Below, piece after piece: positions 36,257-45,900 of a stretch of DNA of 64,000 nucleotides; position 1 is the stretch's first letter, and every line of letters begins with the position of its first letter. The position numbers and the translations under genes were made by a program. The notes beneath the pieces were generated by a model, which did no database searches, had not been told where the DNA came from, and worked only from the letters and a program-made list of their open reading frames with translations. The stretch comes from CAZDKK01 sp964603725 (GTDB taxonomy: Bacteria; Eisenbacteria; RBG-16-71-46; CAIMUX01; WJJG01). The stretch covers positions 43,724 through 107,723 of the forward strand of contig CAZRWW010000008.1 of the NCBI GenBank assembly GCA_964603725.1, given 5' to 3'.

Positions 36257-37180
36257 TCACGCGTAGAGCTCGGTCGACAGATAGCGCTCGCCGTGCGAGG
36301 CCAGCAGCGCGACGATCATCTGCCCCGCGGATTCCTTGCGACGGGCAACCTCGCGCGCGGCCCAGGCGACGGCCCCCGAGCTGATCCCGACCATCAACCC
36401 GTCCTCGCGGCACAGCCGGCGCGAGGTGGCGAACGCATCCTCATTCGTGACCTGGATAATCTCATCCATCAGGTAGATGTCGAGGATCTCGGGAACGAAT
36501 CCGGCGCCCATGCCCTGCAGCTTGTGGGGACCCGGCTGGCCGCCCGACAGAACGGGCGAGCCGGCCGGCTCGCACGCCACCACGCGCAGGCCGGGTTTCT
36601 TCTCCTTGAGGTAGCCGCCCGTTCCGGTGATCGTGCCGCCCGTGCCCACGGCGGCCACGAAGACGTCGACGGCGCCGTCGGTGTCCTCCCAGATCTCGGG
36701 GCCGGTGGTCTCGCGATGGGCCTGCGCGTTGGCGCGGTTGGTGAACTGGCTGGGGATGACGGCGTGACCGATCTGTGCACGCAGTGCCTCGGCCCGCGCA
36801 ATGGCGCCCTTCATGCCCAGACTGCCCTCGGTCAGCACGATCTCGGCGCCCAGGGCCTGGATGACCTTGCGGCGCTCGAGCGACATCGTCTCGGGCATGG
36901 TGATGATCAGGCGCAGCCCCTTGACGGCGCACACGAGCGCGAGACCAATGCCGGTGTTGCCGCTGGTGGGCTCGATCACGACCGTGTCGTCCTTGATCAA
37001 CCCCTTGGCGAGGGCGGCCTCGATCATCGCCCGCGCCGGGCGGTCCTTGACGCTCGACATCGGGTTGAACGACTCGAGCTTGAAGATGAGGTCGGCCTCG
37101 AGGCCCCGGCTGAAGCGCGGGGCCCGCACGAGGGGCGTGCGGCCGATCGTTTCGAGGATGTCGTTGTATATCCTGGCCAT
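36257..37180 (-). CDS. cysK: Cysteine synthase A (O-acetylserine sulfhydrylase)
   Basis: 307 residues, standard length. PLP lysine K45 in S-V-K-D-R, phosphate loop PTSGNTG (71-77), VGTGGTITGTG and the substrate loop are intact. It makes L-cysteine from O-acetylserine and sulfide. It sits 100 bases downstream of cysE, so the two steps are encoded together and the proteins may form the cysteine synthase complex. The cysE C-terminus (VPSFRKQNSGGAGGK), however, lacks the usual terminal Ile that docks in CysK. Confidence 0.95.
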   Translation of the reverse strand: MARIYNDILETIGRTPLVRAPRFSRGLEADLIFKLESFNPMSSVKDRPARAMIEAALAKGLIKDDTVVIEPTSGNTGIGLALVCAVKGLRLIITMPETMSLERRKVIQALGAEIVLTEGSLGMKGAIARAEALRAQIGHAVIPSQFTNRANAQAHRETTGPEIWEDTDGAVDVFVAAVGTGGTITGTGGYLKEKKPGLRVVACEPAGSPVLSGGQPGPHKLQGMGAGFVPEILDIYLMDEIIQVTNEDAFATSRRLCREDGLMVGISSGAVAWAAREVARRKESAGQMIVALLASHGERYLSTELYA

Positions 37181-37280
37181 GCGTGGATGCTCCTATGTCG
37201 TCATGTCCGCGCTGCGGCGGACGACGTGCCGCCCGCGCCGCCGCTCGGGGCCCGTGGGCCCGCGGCTGCGGCGCCCCGGC

Positions 37281-38219
37281 TCACTTGCCGCCGGCGCCGC
37301 CGCTGTTCTGCTTGCGGAAGCTCGGCACCTGCGGGGTATTGACCACCTTCGTATGCGGCTCGACCGACTGGGTCAGCCAGACGTTGCCCCCGATCACCGA
37401 GCCCTCGCCGATCGTCACGGCGCCCAGGATCGTCGCGCCCGAGTAGATCACCACGTTGTCGCAGATCTCGGGATGGCGGCGGATGCCACGAATCAGCTTG
37501 CCGCGCTCGTCCTTCGGGAAGCTGAGCGCGCCCAGGGTCACGCCCTGGTAGAGCTTGACGTTGCGGCCGATGATCGTCGTCTCGCCGACCACGACCCCGG
37601 TGCCGTGGTCGATGAAGAAGCGCTCGCCGATGCGCGCGCCGGGATGGATGTCGATGCCGGTGCGCGAGTGCGCCCACTCGCTCATGATGCGCGGCAGCAG
37701 GGGGACGCGCAGCAGCTCGAGCTCGTGCGCGATGCGGTACGTGACGATGGCGACCAGGCACGGGTAGCTGAAGATCACCTCGTTGTGGTTCTTCGCGGCC
37801 GGGTCGCCGTCGAAGCCCGCCTCGACGTCGAGCAGCAGCAGGCGGCGGATCTCGGGCAACTTCTCGAACAGGGCGAGGACGCAGTCCTCCGAGAAGGCGC
37901 GCGCCGCCACCCGATCGTCTGCCAACTGCGACTCCTCGTGGCGCACAGCGGCGAAGATCTGCTCGCCCAGGTCCTCGGCGAGCTGATCGAGCAGGCTGCC
38001 GACATAGAAACCGACGTTGGCCCGCGTCAGGTACTGCTTGCCGACGAAGCCGGGAAAGAAGACCTCGAACAGCCGCTTGACGGTCGTGATCACGCTCTCG
38101 CGCGAGGGCAGGGCGTAACGGGGCTCGAGGTTGTGGCCGGGAATCGGGCCCTGTCCGTAAGTGGCGACCAGGGCCTCAGTCAATTCGCCCAGCCGGGCGT
38201 GCACGCGTGCGTTTCTCAA
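37281..38219 (-). CDS. cysE: Serine O-acetyltransferase, EpsC-type, with TTG start
   Basis: 312 residues. The N-terminal helical part (1-170) is longer than in E. coli CysE and typical of the EpsC-like type. The left-handed beta-helix hexapeptides follow: GIDIHPGARIGERFFIDHGT, GVVVGETTIIG, LGALSFPKDERG, GATILGAVTIGEGSVIGGN. Catalytic His-Asp of the acetyltransferase lie in EWAHSRTGIDIHPG/FIDHGTG. It transfers acetyl from acetyl-CoA to serine. The start codon is TTG at 38219 with a strong GGAGG seven bases ahead; no ATG or GTG fits. Part of the long minus-strand run. Confidence 0.93.
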   Translation of the reverse strand: MRNARVHARLGELTEALVATYGQGPIPGHNLEPRYALPSRESVITTVKRLFEVFFPGFVGKQYLTRANVGFYVGSLLDQLAEDLGEQIFAAVRHEESQLADDRVAARAFSEDCVLALFEKLPEIRRLLLLDVEAGFDGDPAAKNHNEVIFSYPCLVAIVTYRIAHELELLRVPLLPRIMSEWAHSRTGIDIHPGARIGERFFIDHGTGVVVGETTIIGRNVKLYQGVTLGALSFPKDERGKLIRGIRRHPEICDNVVIYSGATILGAVTIGEGSVIGGNVWLTQSVEPHTKVVNTPQVPSFRKQNSGGAGGK

Positions 38220-38310
38220 GGCAGAACCTCCGTATCGATCGCCGCCGGCGGCGCTGCCCGCCGGGCCCGCGGGCGTCGCCGCTCGCGCGGCCGGCCGGGC
38301 GGCCGTGCGG

Positions 38311-39006
38311 TCAGAGCAGCTCGAGGACGAACGGGTTGATGCGCTTCTCCTGCCCGACGGTCGTCAGGGGCCCGTGCCCCGAGGCGATCACGGTCTCGTC
38401 GGGCAGCGGAAGGATCTTCTCCCGGATCGACGCCAGCAACTCCTCCCACGACCCACCCGGCAGATCCGTGCGACCGACGCTGCCGTAGAAGAGCAGATCC
38501 CCCGTGAACACCCAGTCGGGCCGCGTCCCGGCGCTGCCCGCCGGCATGAAGCGCGTGCTGCCGCCCAGATCCATCAGCTCCCCGGCGATTCGCAGGCAGA
38601 CCCCGCCTGGACTGTGGCCGGGCGTGTGCAGCACGTGGCCGCGCGCCCGACCCCACGATACCTCGTCGCCCTCGGCCACGAAGCGGTCCACGGGCGCCAT
38701 CTTCGGAATCGGCAGACCGAAGGCCTCTCCTTGATCCCTAACCGCCTCATAGAGCGGCAGGTCGGCGCGATGCAGCAGGATTTCGCCGCCCAGCCTGGCC
38801 TTGAGCGCCCCGGACGCCCCGACGTGGTCGATGTGGCCATGGGTGTGCAACCAGACGACCGGCTTCAGTTCCAGCCGGTCGAGATCGGCCGCGATCCGCT
38901 CCGGCTCATCGCCCGGGTCGATGACGAGCGCCGCGCGGGTCTCGGAGCAGCCCAGGATGTAGCAGTTCGCCTGGACCGGGCCCAGGGTGAGCACCTGCAG
39001 GATCAT
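38311..39006 (-). CDS. MBL-fold hydrolase (glyoxalase II-like)
   Basis: 231 residues from ATG 39006; a GTG two codons earlier is the alternative. The metal-binding T-H56-G-H58-I-D60-H61, the VLHTPGHSPGGV His and the FTGDLLF Asp are complete, as is a C-terminal ASGHGPLTT His. The small size fits the stand-alone MBL hydrolases that act on thioesters or persulfides. Tightly packed (14 bases) behind addA, so it is probably translated from the same mRNA; next to cysteine biosynthesis a sulfur-related substrate is possible but unproven. Confidence 0.88.
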   Translation of the reverse strand: MILQVLTLGPVQANCYILGCSETRAALVIDPGDEPERIAADLDRLELKPVVWLHTHGHIDHVGASGALKARLGGEILLHRADLPLYEAVRDQGEAFGLPIPKMAPVDRFVAEGDEVSWGRARGHVLHTPGHSPGGVCLRIAGELMDLGGSTRFMPAGSAGTRPDWVFTGDLLFYGSVGRTDLPGGSWEELLASIREKILPLPDETVIASGHGPLTTVGQEKRINPFVLELL

Positions 39007-39020
39007 TGCCACCGCCTTTC

Positions 39021-42000
39021 CTAGTTCACGCGCACCGCGCGGCGCGGGCGCAGGAAATGGAGCCAGGCCTCGCAGTCTCCGGCGCCCCAGATCGCGGCGA
39101 GCGCCTCACGGTAAAGCAGAATCTGCGGCCGGTACAGCTCGACCCGCCGGGCGATCTCGCCGTCCGACGCCACCCGGTCGCTCTTGAAATCGAGTAGCAC
39201 CCACCCGCCGCCGGGCCGCTGCCAGAGCGCGTCGATCTGACCCTGCACGAGCAGCCAGTCGGGGGCGCCCAGCTCTCCCGCGCCGGGCCAGATCGCCCCC
39301 AGGCGCGCTGGTTCGAGGCGCAGGCTGAAGGCCGCCTCGCGCTCGAGCGCCTCGCGAGATGCGCGCATCTCGCGGCCCAGGGGTGACTCGAAGAAGTCGC
39401 AGATGGGCGCGAGGTTCCCGGGCGACGGCCAGTCAGCGGGGATCTTGCCGGCCTTTGCCAACGTGGCCGCGGCGCGGGTCACGCCCTCGGCGTCCGCGGC
39501 CGCGAGGTCCACGGCCTCCAGGACGGCGTGCAACCAGGTGCCTTCCTCGGCCGCCGGCGCGCGGGGACCCGGGGCGCCGGGCGCGGGCTCCGCGCGGGGA
39601 GCGGGCGTCGCGCTGGGCGCGGTCAGGGGGCCCGGCACGAGCGCCGATCCCGCGTCGGTTTCCTCAGCGTGGATCTGCGCGTCGATCAGGCGCTTCAGTT
39701 CCGTGACCCAGTACTTGCCGCGCCAGCGCAGCGCGGCTTCATGGGCATAGCGCCGCCGCAGGCGCTCGGCCAGAGCGGGCAGCTCCTCGCGCAGTGCGCG
39801 CAGCCGCGTGTCGGGGTCGGGCGCGGGAACCGGCTGACGGGCCGGCTCGGCCGCGCCTTCCAGCCAGGCGGCCGGGTCGTGCCGGGCGAGGCGCAGCCCC
39901 GCGCGCGGCGAGAAACGGCGGCCCGGCTCATCCAGCGGCGCCAGCCAGTCCCGAGCGGCGAGCGCGCCGAGGATCCAGTCGAGGGGCGCCGATCCGTGCA
40001 AGGGCACCCACGGGCGCAGCCCCGGCTCCTGGAAGCAGGGGGCGGACTGGGCGGCGTGGGCCCACCCGCTGCGCAGTCCGCCCGAGACGATGAGCTTCTC
40101 CTGGGCGCGCGTGAAGGCCACGTACAGGATTCGCAGCTCCTCTTCGCGGATCGCCTCGCGGCGCATCGCCCCCAACATGCGGTGCGCCAAGGTGGGAGTC
40201 TGCACGTAGGTCGCGGGGTCGAAGAGGTCCACGCCGATCCAGTCGCTGCCGGTGAGCACGCGATTGTGCGCATCGCGCTCGTTGAACCGGCGTCCGAGCA
40301 GGGCCAGAAAGACGATCGGGAACTCCAGCCCCTTGGCCTTGTGGAGCGACAGGATCTGCACGGCATCCGCGGCGGCGTCCTCGGGCAGGGCCTCGAGCGG
40401 GGATCCGCTGAGCTCGAGATGGGCCAGATACCGAACCAGGCCCGGCAGGCTGTGGTCGCGCTCGCGGCAGTAGCGGCGCACGACGGCGAGGAGCTGAGCG
40501 AGGTTTCCGATCCGACTGGCGCCGTCGGGCCGGGCGCCGGCCGCCTGCAGCAACCCGCTCGCGTCGACGACCCCGGTGACCGCGGCCGCGAGATCGGAGG
40601 CCTGGGCCAGGGCCCGCCAGCGTTCGAGCTCGTCCAAGAACCGCGCGCACGCCGGCGCGAGCGCGCCTCCCCGCAGGCCCACCAGGAGCCCGGGACGCGC
40701 CAGCGCGCCGCTCCACGGGTCCGCCCGGCCCGTGGCCGTCGCGCGCACAGCCGCCAGCAGCGACAGACACTGAGGCCAGGCCAGGCGCAGCCGCGCGAGG
40801 TCGTCGTCGCTGAAGCCGAGTGCCGGCGAGCGCAGCACGCCCGCGAGGGCGATGTCGTCGTGCGCGTTGTCCAGGACGGTCAGCAGATTCAGAAAGTCAC
40901 GGACCTCCTCGCGCTCGAAGAACTCCTGGCCGCCGAAGCCGACCGGGACGCCCTCGGCGCGCAGGACGTGCGCGAAAGCCGCGCCCGTGCGCCCCGGGCT
41001 GCGCAGGATGATGGCAATGTCGGCGAAGCGCGCCGGCCGCCACGCCTTGAGGCGGCCGTCGTAGATGCGAAAGCCCTCGGCGCGCAGCTCGTGGATTCGC
41101 CGCGCCACGAAGCGGGCTTCGGCGGCCAGATCGGGCGGCAGCCCTCCGGCGGGACCGTGGGCGGGCCGCTCGAAGATGTGGATCTCCACCGGCGACCAGC
41201 CGTCGCCCGCGGGCAGATCGCGCTCCTCCCAGCTCGGGACCGTGTCGTCCAGGTGACCGCACGGTCCGGCTTCGTGCCCGGTCGCGCGGAAGCGCAGGGC
41301 CTCGTCGGCATAGGGCCCGCCGATCATCGCGGGCGGCAGCAAGTGCTCGAAGATGCCGTTGGCCGCCTCCAGGATCGGATAGCGCGAGCGGAAGTTCTTC
41401 GACAGGAAGGCGCGGGCCTTGCGAGCATCGCCGGCGCCCGGACCGGCCTCGCGCGCGGGTCCAGCTTGGAGCCCGGGGCCGGCCTGGTGCGCGGGCGGGG
41501 CCTGATCCTGCGGCGCCTCGCCGCGCGCCGGCGGGCGATGGATCTGGGCCCCGTGAAAGTGCTCGCGGAAGATCGCGGGATTCGACAGCCGGAACTGGTA
41601 GATGCACTGCTTGACGTCCCCGACGAGGAACCGCCCGCGCTCCGGCGTCAGGCGCTCGATGATCTCGGCTTGCAGCGTGTTGACGTCCTGGAACTCATCG
41701 ACGAGCACCATCGCGAAGCTCCCCAGCAGCTCCGGCGGCGCGCCGCGCAGGAGCTGCACGGTCTGCAGGCCGAGATCGGCGAAGTCGAGCACGCCATGCT
41801 CGCGCTTGCGAACGTCGTAGCGCGCCATGACCTGACGCAGGAGCGTGAGCAGCGCGAGCAGCGTCTCGCGCGTCGCAGCGTATTGAGCGGGGATCTCGCG
41901 GACATCGGCCGGCAGCCAGGCGAAGGGGGAACCGCTCGGGCGCCCGTGGCCAAGGAGCGCTTTGCAGGCCTCGTTCAACGGCTTGAGAACGCCGGCGGTG

Positions 42001-42968
42001 CCTTGGGGCAGCCGCGGCCAGCCGATCTTCCAACCGCGGGCGTCTTTGAGCGCGCCGCCGCGCGCCAGGTGCTCCCGCAGCGCCTCGAGGGCGGCCGGCA
42101 GGTCGCGCCCTGAGCACAGCGCCGGCGCGGACCGCAGGACATCGAGAAGCTCGCGGTGCTTCTTGAACTTCTCCGGCGGATACTCCGCCAGCGCCTCGGC
42201 CAGCAGCGCGTCATACGTCTGCACCGCGCTGATCCAGTACGCGCGCAGTCTGGCGGCCAGCGCGTCCATGAAGGGCGGCGTGGGCGCCGTGAGGCCCGAC
42301 TCCAGCCGCGCGAGGAACGCGGCGGGATCCGGGTGCACGCGGGCGAGGGCGAGCAGGTGCTCGAGCTCCTGCTTCAGGATCTCGCGGCCCGCGCGCATCC
42401 CGCAGAACTCCACCAGGCGCAGGAACTCCCGGTGGCTCGCGCTGTCCCGCGGCGGCACGCCGGACCAGGCGCCCTGTTCGGGCTGTTCCGCCGGCCGTCC
42501 GAGGTACCAGTGATGGAAGACGTCGTCGAGGATCTCGGCGACCATCAAACGGTCGTCGGGTTCGGCGAGGACGCTGAAGCCCGGATCGATGCCCGCCGCC
42601 AGGGCGTTCTCGCGCAGCAGACGCGCGCAGAACCCGTCGATCGTCCCCACGTGGGCCTGCGGCAGGCTCAGCCGCAAGGGCCGGAGCGATGCCTCTCGGC
42701 CGAAGGCCTCGTGCAAGCGCTCCTTGAGCTCGCCGGCCGCCTTGCGCGTGAAAGTGATGATCAGCATCCGCTCAAGGGGGATGCCGTCCGCGAGGAAGTG
42801 GAGCACGCGCTCGACGAGCGTGCGCGACTTGCCCGTCCCCGCGCTGGCCGAGACGAGCACGTGGGGCGCGACGAGCTTGATCGCCAACTCCTGCTCCGGG
42901 GTCGGCGAGAAGGCTCCGGGCCGCTCGCCGCCGGGGGGCGTCACGGGCGCGGTCGGTCGCTCAGTCAT
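39021..42968 (-). CDS. addA: AddA: UvrD-type helicase-nuclease of AddAB recombination complex
   Basis: 1,315 residues. Superfamily 1 helicase: Q motif TPEQELAI, Walker A SASAGTGKS (40-48), TFTRKAAGELKERL (Ia), motif II LVDEFQDVN, and later LSLHKAKGLEFPIVF (V region) and YVAFTRAQEKL (VI). The C-terminal RecB-type nuclease has GQIDALW (Asp1246) and LLDFKSD (Asp1260, Lys1262). A Pro/Ala/Gly-rich insert (about 575-610) interrupts the region between motifs III and IV. The ATG at 42968 overlaps the end of addB by 8 bases. With AddB it resects double-strand breaks for RecA loading. Confidence 0.95.
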   Translation of the reverse strand: MTERPTAPVTPPGGERPGAFSPTPEQELAIKLVAPHVLVSASAGTGKSRTLVERVLHFLADGIPLERMLIITFTRKAAGELKERLHEAFGREASLRPLRLSLPQAHVGTIDGFCARLLRENALAAGIDPGFSVLAEPDDRLMVAEILDDVFHHWYLGRPAEQPEQGAWSGVPPRDSASHREFLRLVEFCGMRAGREILKQELEHLLALARVHPDPAAFLARLESGLTAPTPPFMDALAARLRAYWISAVQTYDALLAEALAEYPPEKFKKHRELLDVLRSAPALCSGRDLPAALEALREHLARGGALKDARGWKIGWPRLPQGTAGVLKPLNEACKALLGHGRPSGSPFAWLPADVREIPAQYAATRETLLALLTLLRQVMARYDVRKREHGVLDFADLGLQTVQLLRGAPPELLGSFAMVLVDEFQDVNTLQAEIIERLTPERGRFLVGDVKQCIYQFRLSNPAIFREHFHGAQIHRPPARGEAPQDQAPPAHQAGPGLQAGPAREAGPGAGDARKARAFLSKNFRSRYPILEAANGIFEHLLPPAMIGGPYADEALRFRATGHEAGPCGHLDDTVPSWEERDLPAGDGWSPVEIHIFERPAHGPAGGLPPDLAAEARFVARRIHELRAEGFRIYDGRLKAWRPARFADIAIILRSPGRTGAAFAHVLRAEGVPVGFGGQEFFEREEVRDFLNLLTVLDNAHDDIALAGVLRSPALGFSDDDLARLRLAWPQCLSLLAAVRATATGRADPWSGALARPGLLVGLRGGALAPACARFLDELERWRALAQASDLAAAVTGVVDASGLLQAAGARPDGASRIGNLAQLLAVVRRYCRERDHSLPGLVRYLAHLELSGSPLEALPEDAAADAVQILSLHKAKGLEFPIVFLALLGRRFNERDAHNRVLTGSDWIGVDLFDPATYVQTPTLAHRMLGAMRREAIREEELRILYVAFTRAQEKLIVSGGLRSGWAHAAQSAPCFQEPGLRPWVPLHGSAPLDWILGALAARDWLAPLDEPGRRFSPRAGLRLARHDPAAWLEGAAEPARQPVPAPDPDTRLRALREELPALAERLRRRYAHEAALRWRGKYWVTELKRLIDAQIHAEETDAGSALVPGPLTAPSATPAPRAEPAPGAPGPRAPAAEEGTWLHAVLEAVDLAAADAEGVTRAAATLAKAGKIPADWPSPGNLAPICDFFESPLGREMRASREALEREAAFSLRLEPARLGAIWPGAGELGAPDWLLVQGQIDALWQRPGGGWVLLDFKSDRVASDGEIARRVELYRPQILLYREALAAIWGAGDCEAWLHFLRPRRAVRVN

Positions 42969-45900
42969 GACCGGCCTCCCGCGGCTCGGCGATGCGCACC
43001 GGGTGACGGCGGGCATCGAAACGGCAGATGCGGACGTAATCGCAGCGTTCGCAGGGCAGGCCCTGGCCCGACCAGACCGGATGGGCGCGGATCCGGCCGC
43101 GCAGCAGCTCCAGCCCGACGGCGCGCACCTGTTCCTCGGTCCGCGCGAGCAGCCCCGCCAATCTCTCCGGCGCCACCGCCTGGGGATGCGGCTCGCGTCC
43201 GGGCGTGAAGAAGGCGCCGCTGGCATCGATCTCCGCCGCCGCGTCGGCGGCGCAGACGCCCTGCAGGTGGAAGCCCAGCGGATTGCCCGGCTTCTCGGGC
43301 CGCTCGATGGAACGGGGCTGGGGCGTGTAGCCGTAGTAGAGCCCGGCGGCGGGGGTCAGGCCGAGCAGCCGCTCGACCGCGATCAGGTAAACCCCCACCT
43401 GCAAGTTCAGCCCCTGGAGGATCTCTTTGTGCACCGACGTCGAGCGCCGGCTGTGCTTGTAGTCGATGACGAGCGCGGCCGGCGGCGCGCCGGTCGCGAC
43501 GCGCACGTCGAGCCGGTCGATCCGACCGCGCAGCCGCAACCGCCAGCGGCGATCGGCGGGCAGGCCGATCGCCTGCAGATCCTCGCGGGCGAGATCGATC
43601 TCGACGGCGGGCAGGAGCGGCATGTCCGGGCGCTCGCCGCGCGCCAGCGCCGGCCGCGGCGCTCCCGGATCGGGCCCGGCGCCCCCTTCGCCGCCGAAGG
43701 CCAGCTCGAATGCGACGGGCTGGAACGCGGCGTCGCGCATGCGCGCCAGCTCGGCGCGCAGGAAGAACTCGAGAGCGCGGCGCGTGCGGTCCCAGCGATA
43801 GGCGCTGGGCGGGTCCACCTGGAAGACGCGGTAGGCTTCATCTCCGGCCAGGGCCGCGAAGATCCGGCCCATGCGCCGGGAGATCTCTCCGGGATCGGCC
43901 AGCGGCCCGGTGTCGATGCGGCGCCCGGGCTCGCTCGGCAGCGCTTCCTTGAAGAACCGCTGCAGCGCATCATGCGCGGCGCTGCCCGTCGAGCGGGGCG
44001 TCAGCACCGGCTCGGGGCGCGGCTCGAGCCCCAGCACGAAGCGCGCGAAGTACTGGAAGGGGCAGCGGACGAAGGTTTCCAGCCGCGATACCGACGTGGC
44101 GATCGCGCCGTCGGCGAAGCGCTCCACGGCAAGCTGCGGATCGAGCTGCTCGGGCAGGTCGCGCCCCATGCGCTCCGCGCAGGCCAGCGCGGTCTCGACG
44201 GCCCCGGCCTCCACGTCCAGCTGCTCGCGGCAGGCCGCGGCCGCCTGCTCCCAGGCCGGCGGCGAGCCGGTCAGATCCGCCAGGGTCCTCGCCAGGCGCA
44301 CGGCGAGTTCGGCCGGGTGCTGGCAGGACTCGAGCGCGCGGGCGGGCTCCTCCGCGAGCGCATCGCTCGGAGTCCGCCCCAGCGCGTGCGCGATCTCGAC
44401 GACGTACGGCGAGGGCTCGCTCTCGCGCCCATCGCCGCCGCGCGCCGGGTAGCTCACCACCAGCCGCTCGGTCGCGCGGCTGCAGGCGACATAGAAGAGG
44501 TAGGGGTCCTCCTCGGCCTGCTGGGCCGCGGTATAGGCCATCGGCAAGCCGCGCCCGGCGAGCCGCTCGCGCTCCGCATCGCTGAAGAGGGGGTCCTGGA
44601 CGTTGACCCGCGGATAGGCCCCCGAATCCAGGCCGCCGAGGATGACCCGCGGCGTCTCGTTGATCCGCGCCCGTCGCGGTTCGGCCACCACCACCGTATC
44701 GAGGTGGCGCGGCGTCTGGCCGATCGACGCCTGAGCCAGCGCGTCGCGCAGCAGGCGCGCGAAGGCGGCCGCATCGACGGGCGCCGGGCCCATGAGTCTC
44801 GCGCCGTCGTCCAGCAACTCCTCCAGCAACGCGGCGATGCGGCGCGTCTCCTCGTCCGACCAGGTGGGGAGGGCGCGGCCGCAAGCCAGCTCCGGCAGGC
44901 CAGCGAGATGCGTGTCGCCGACGCCGCCGGGATCGCGGCGATCACAGGCACGGCCGGCGCCGTCGGGCTCACGGCGATCACCGGCATGGCCGGCGCCGCC
45001 GGGATCGCCCGCGGCGAGGGCCTCCCACAACAGCCGGCGGAGGGCCCGCGCCCCGACCTCGAAAGCCACGGGCCCGCCCTGCCAGCTTTCACAGAAGGCC
45101 CGCCAGCTCGGAAAGAGCCGCGCCGCGACCGCGCGGGCTTCCACCGCGGCCAGCTCGCCCCGCCGGCGTTTCGGGTCCGTCGTCTCGACCGCTCCGCCCA
45201 GCTTCTCCGGAAGCGGGCCGTCGTCCGAATCGCTGTCCTCGCCGGCGTCGCCGAGGGTGTCGAGGTCGCCGAGGCTGGCGCTCGCATCGCTGTCCCAGTC
45301 GCCTGAGCCGCCGCCGTATTCGCTCGCCTCGTCGGGGGCCTCGCTCGTCACCTCCAGGCGGTCGCGCGCGGGCAGGTCGAAAACCTCCCAGTCCGTTTCC
45401 CACCAGCGCTCGTACTCGACGCCGTACTCGGTCGACAGGAGCTCGATGCGGTCGGCCGTGTCGGCCGGCACGCCCAGGTAGGGGTTGCGCAGCATCCCGA
45501 TCACCGCCTCGCGGGTCCACCCGCGCGCGGCGAGCTGCAGGGCCGCGAGCGCCAGGCGCAGCAACGGATGGGCGGTGGCATCGCGGCGCTCGTCGATGAA
45601 GACCGGGATGCCGTAGCGGCCGAAGATCTCGAGCACCAGCGGGCGATAGGCATCCAGGTCGCGGACGATCACGGCCACGTCGCGGTAGCGAGCGGGTTGC
45701 GCATCCAGGCGCGTCCAGCGATCGATCAGACGGGCCCACGCGGCGACCTCCTCGTGAGGATGCGCCGCTCGCAGGAGGCTGACGTCCCCCGTCGTCGCGT
45801 CGGGCGCCGCGCTCCTGTCGGCGGGGGGCGCGGGATGGAACAGCCCGGCCTCGAGGCGCGCGAGCGCTGCGCTCGCGCGGAAGCGCGGGCACGAAGGCAG

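Noticed and set aside
39528..42113. 861-codon open frame antisense to addA
   Set aside because: Arg/Gly/Gln-rich translation without motifs; the AddA helicase and nuclease motifs occupy the minus strand.
42589..45306. 905-codon open frame antisense to addB
   Set aside because: Same composition artefact; AddB's Walker and Fe-S motifs prove the other strand.
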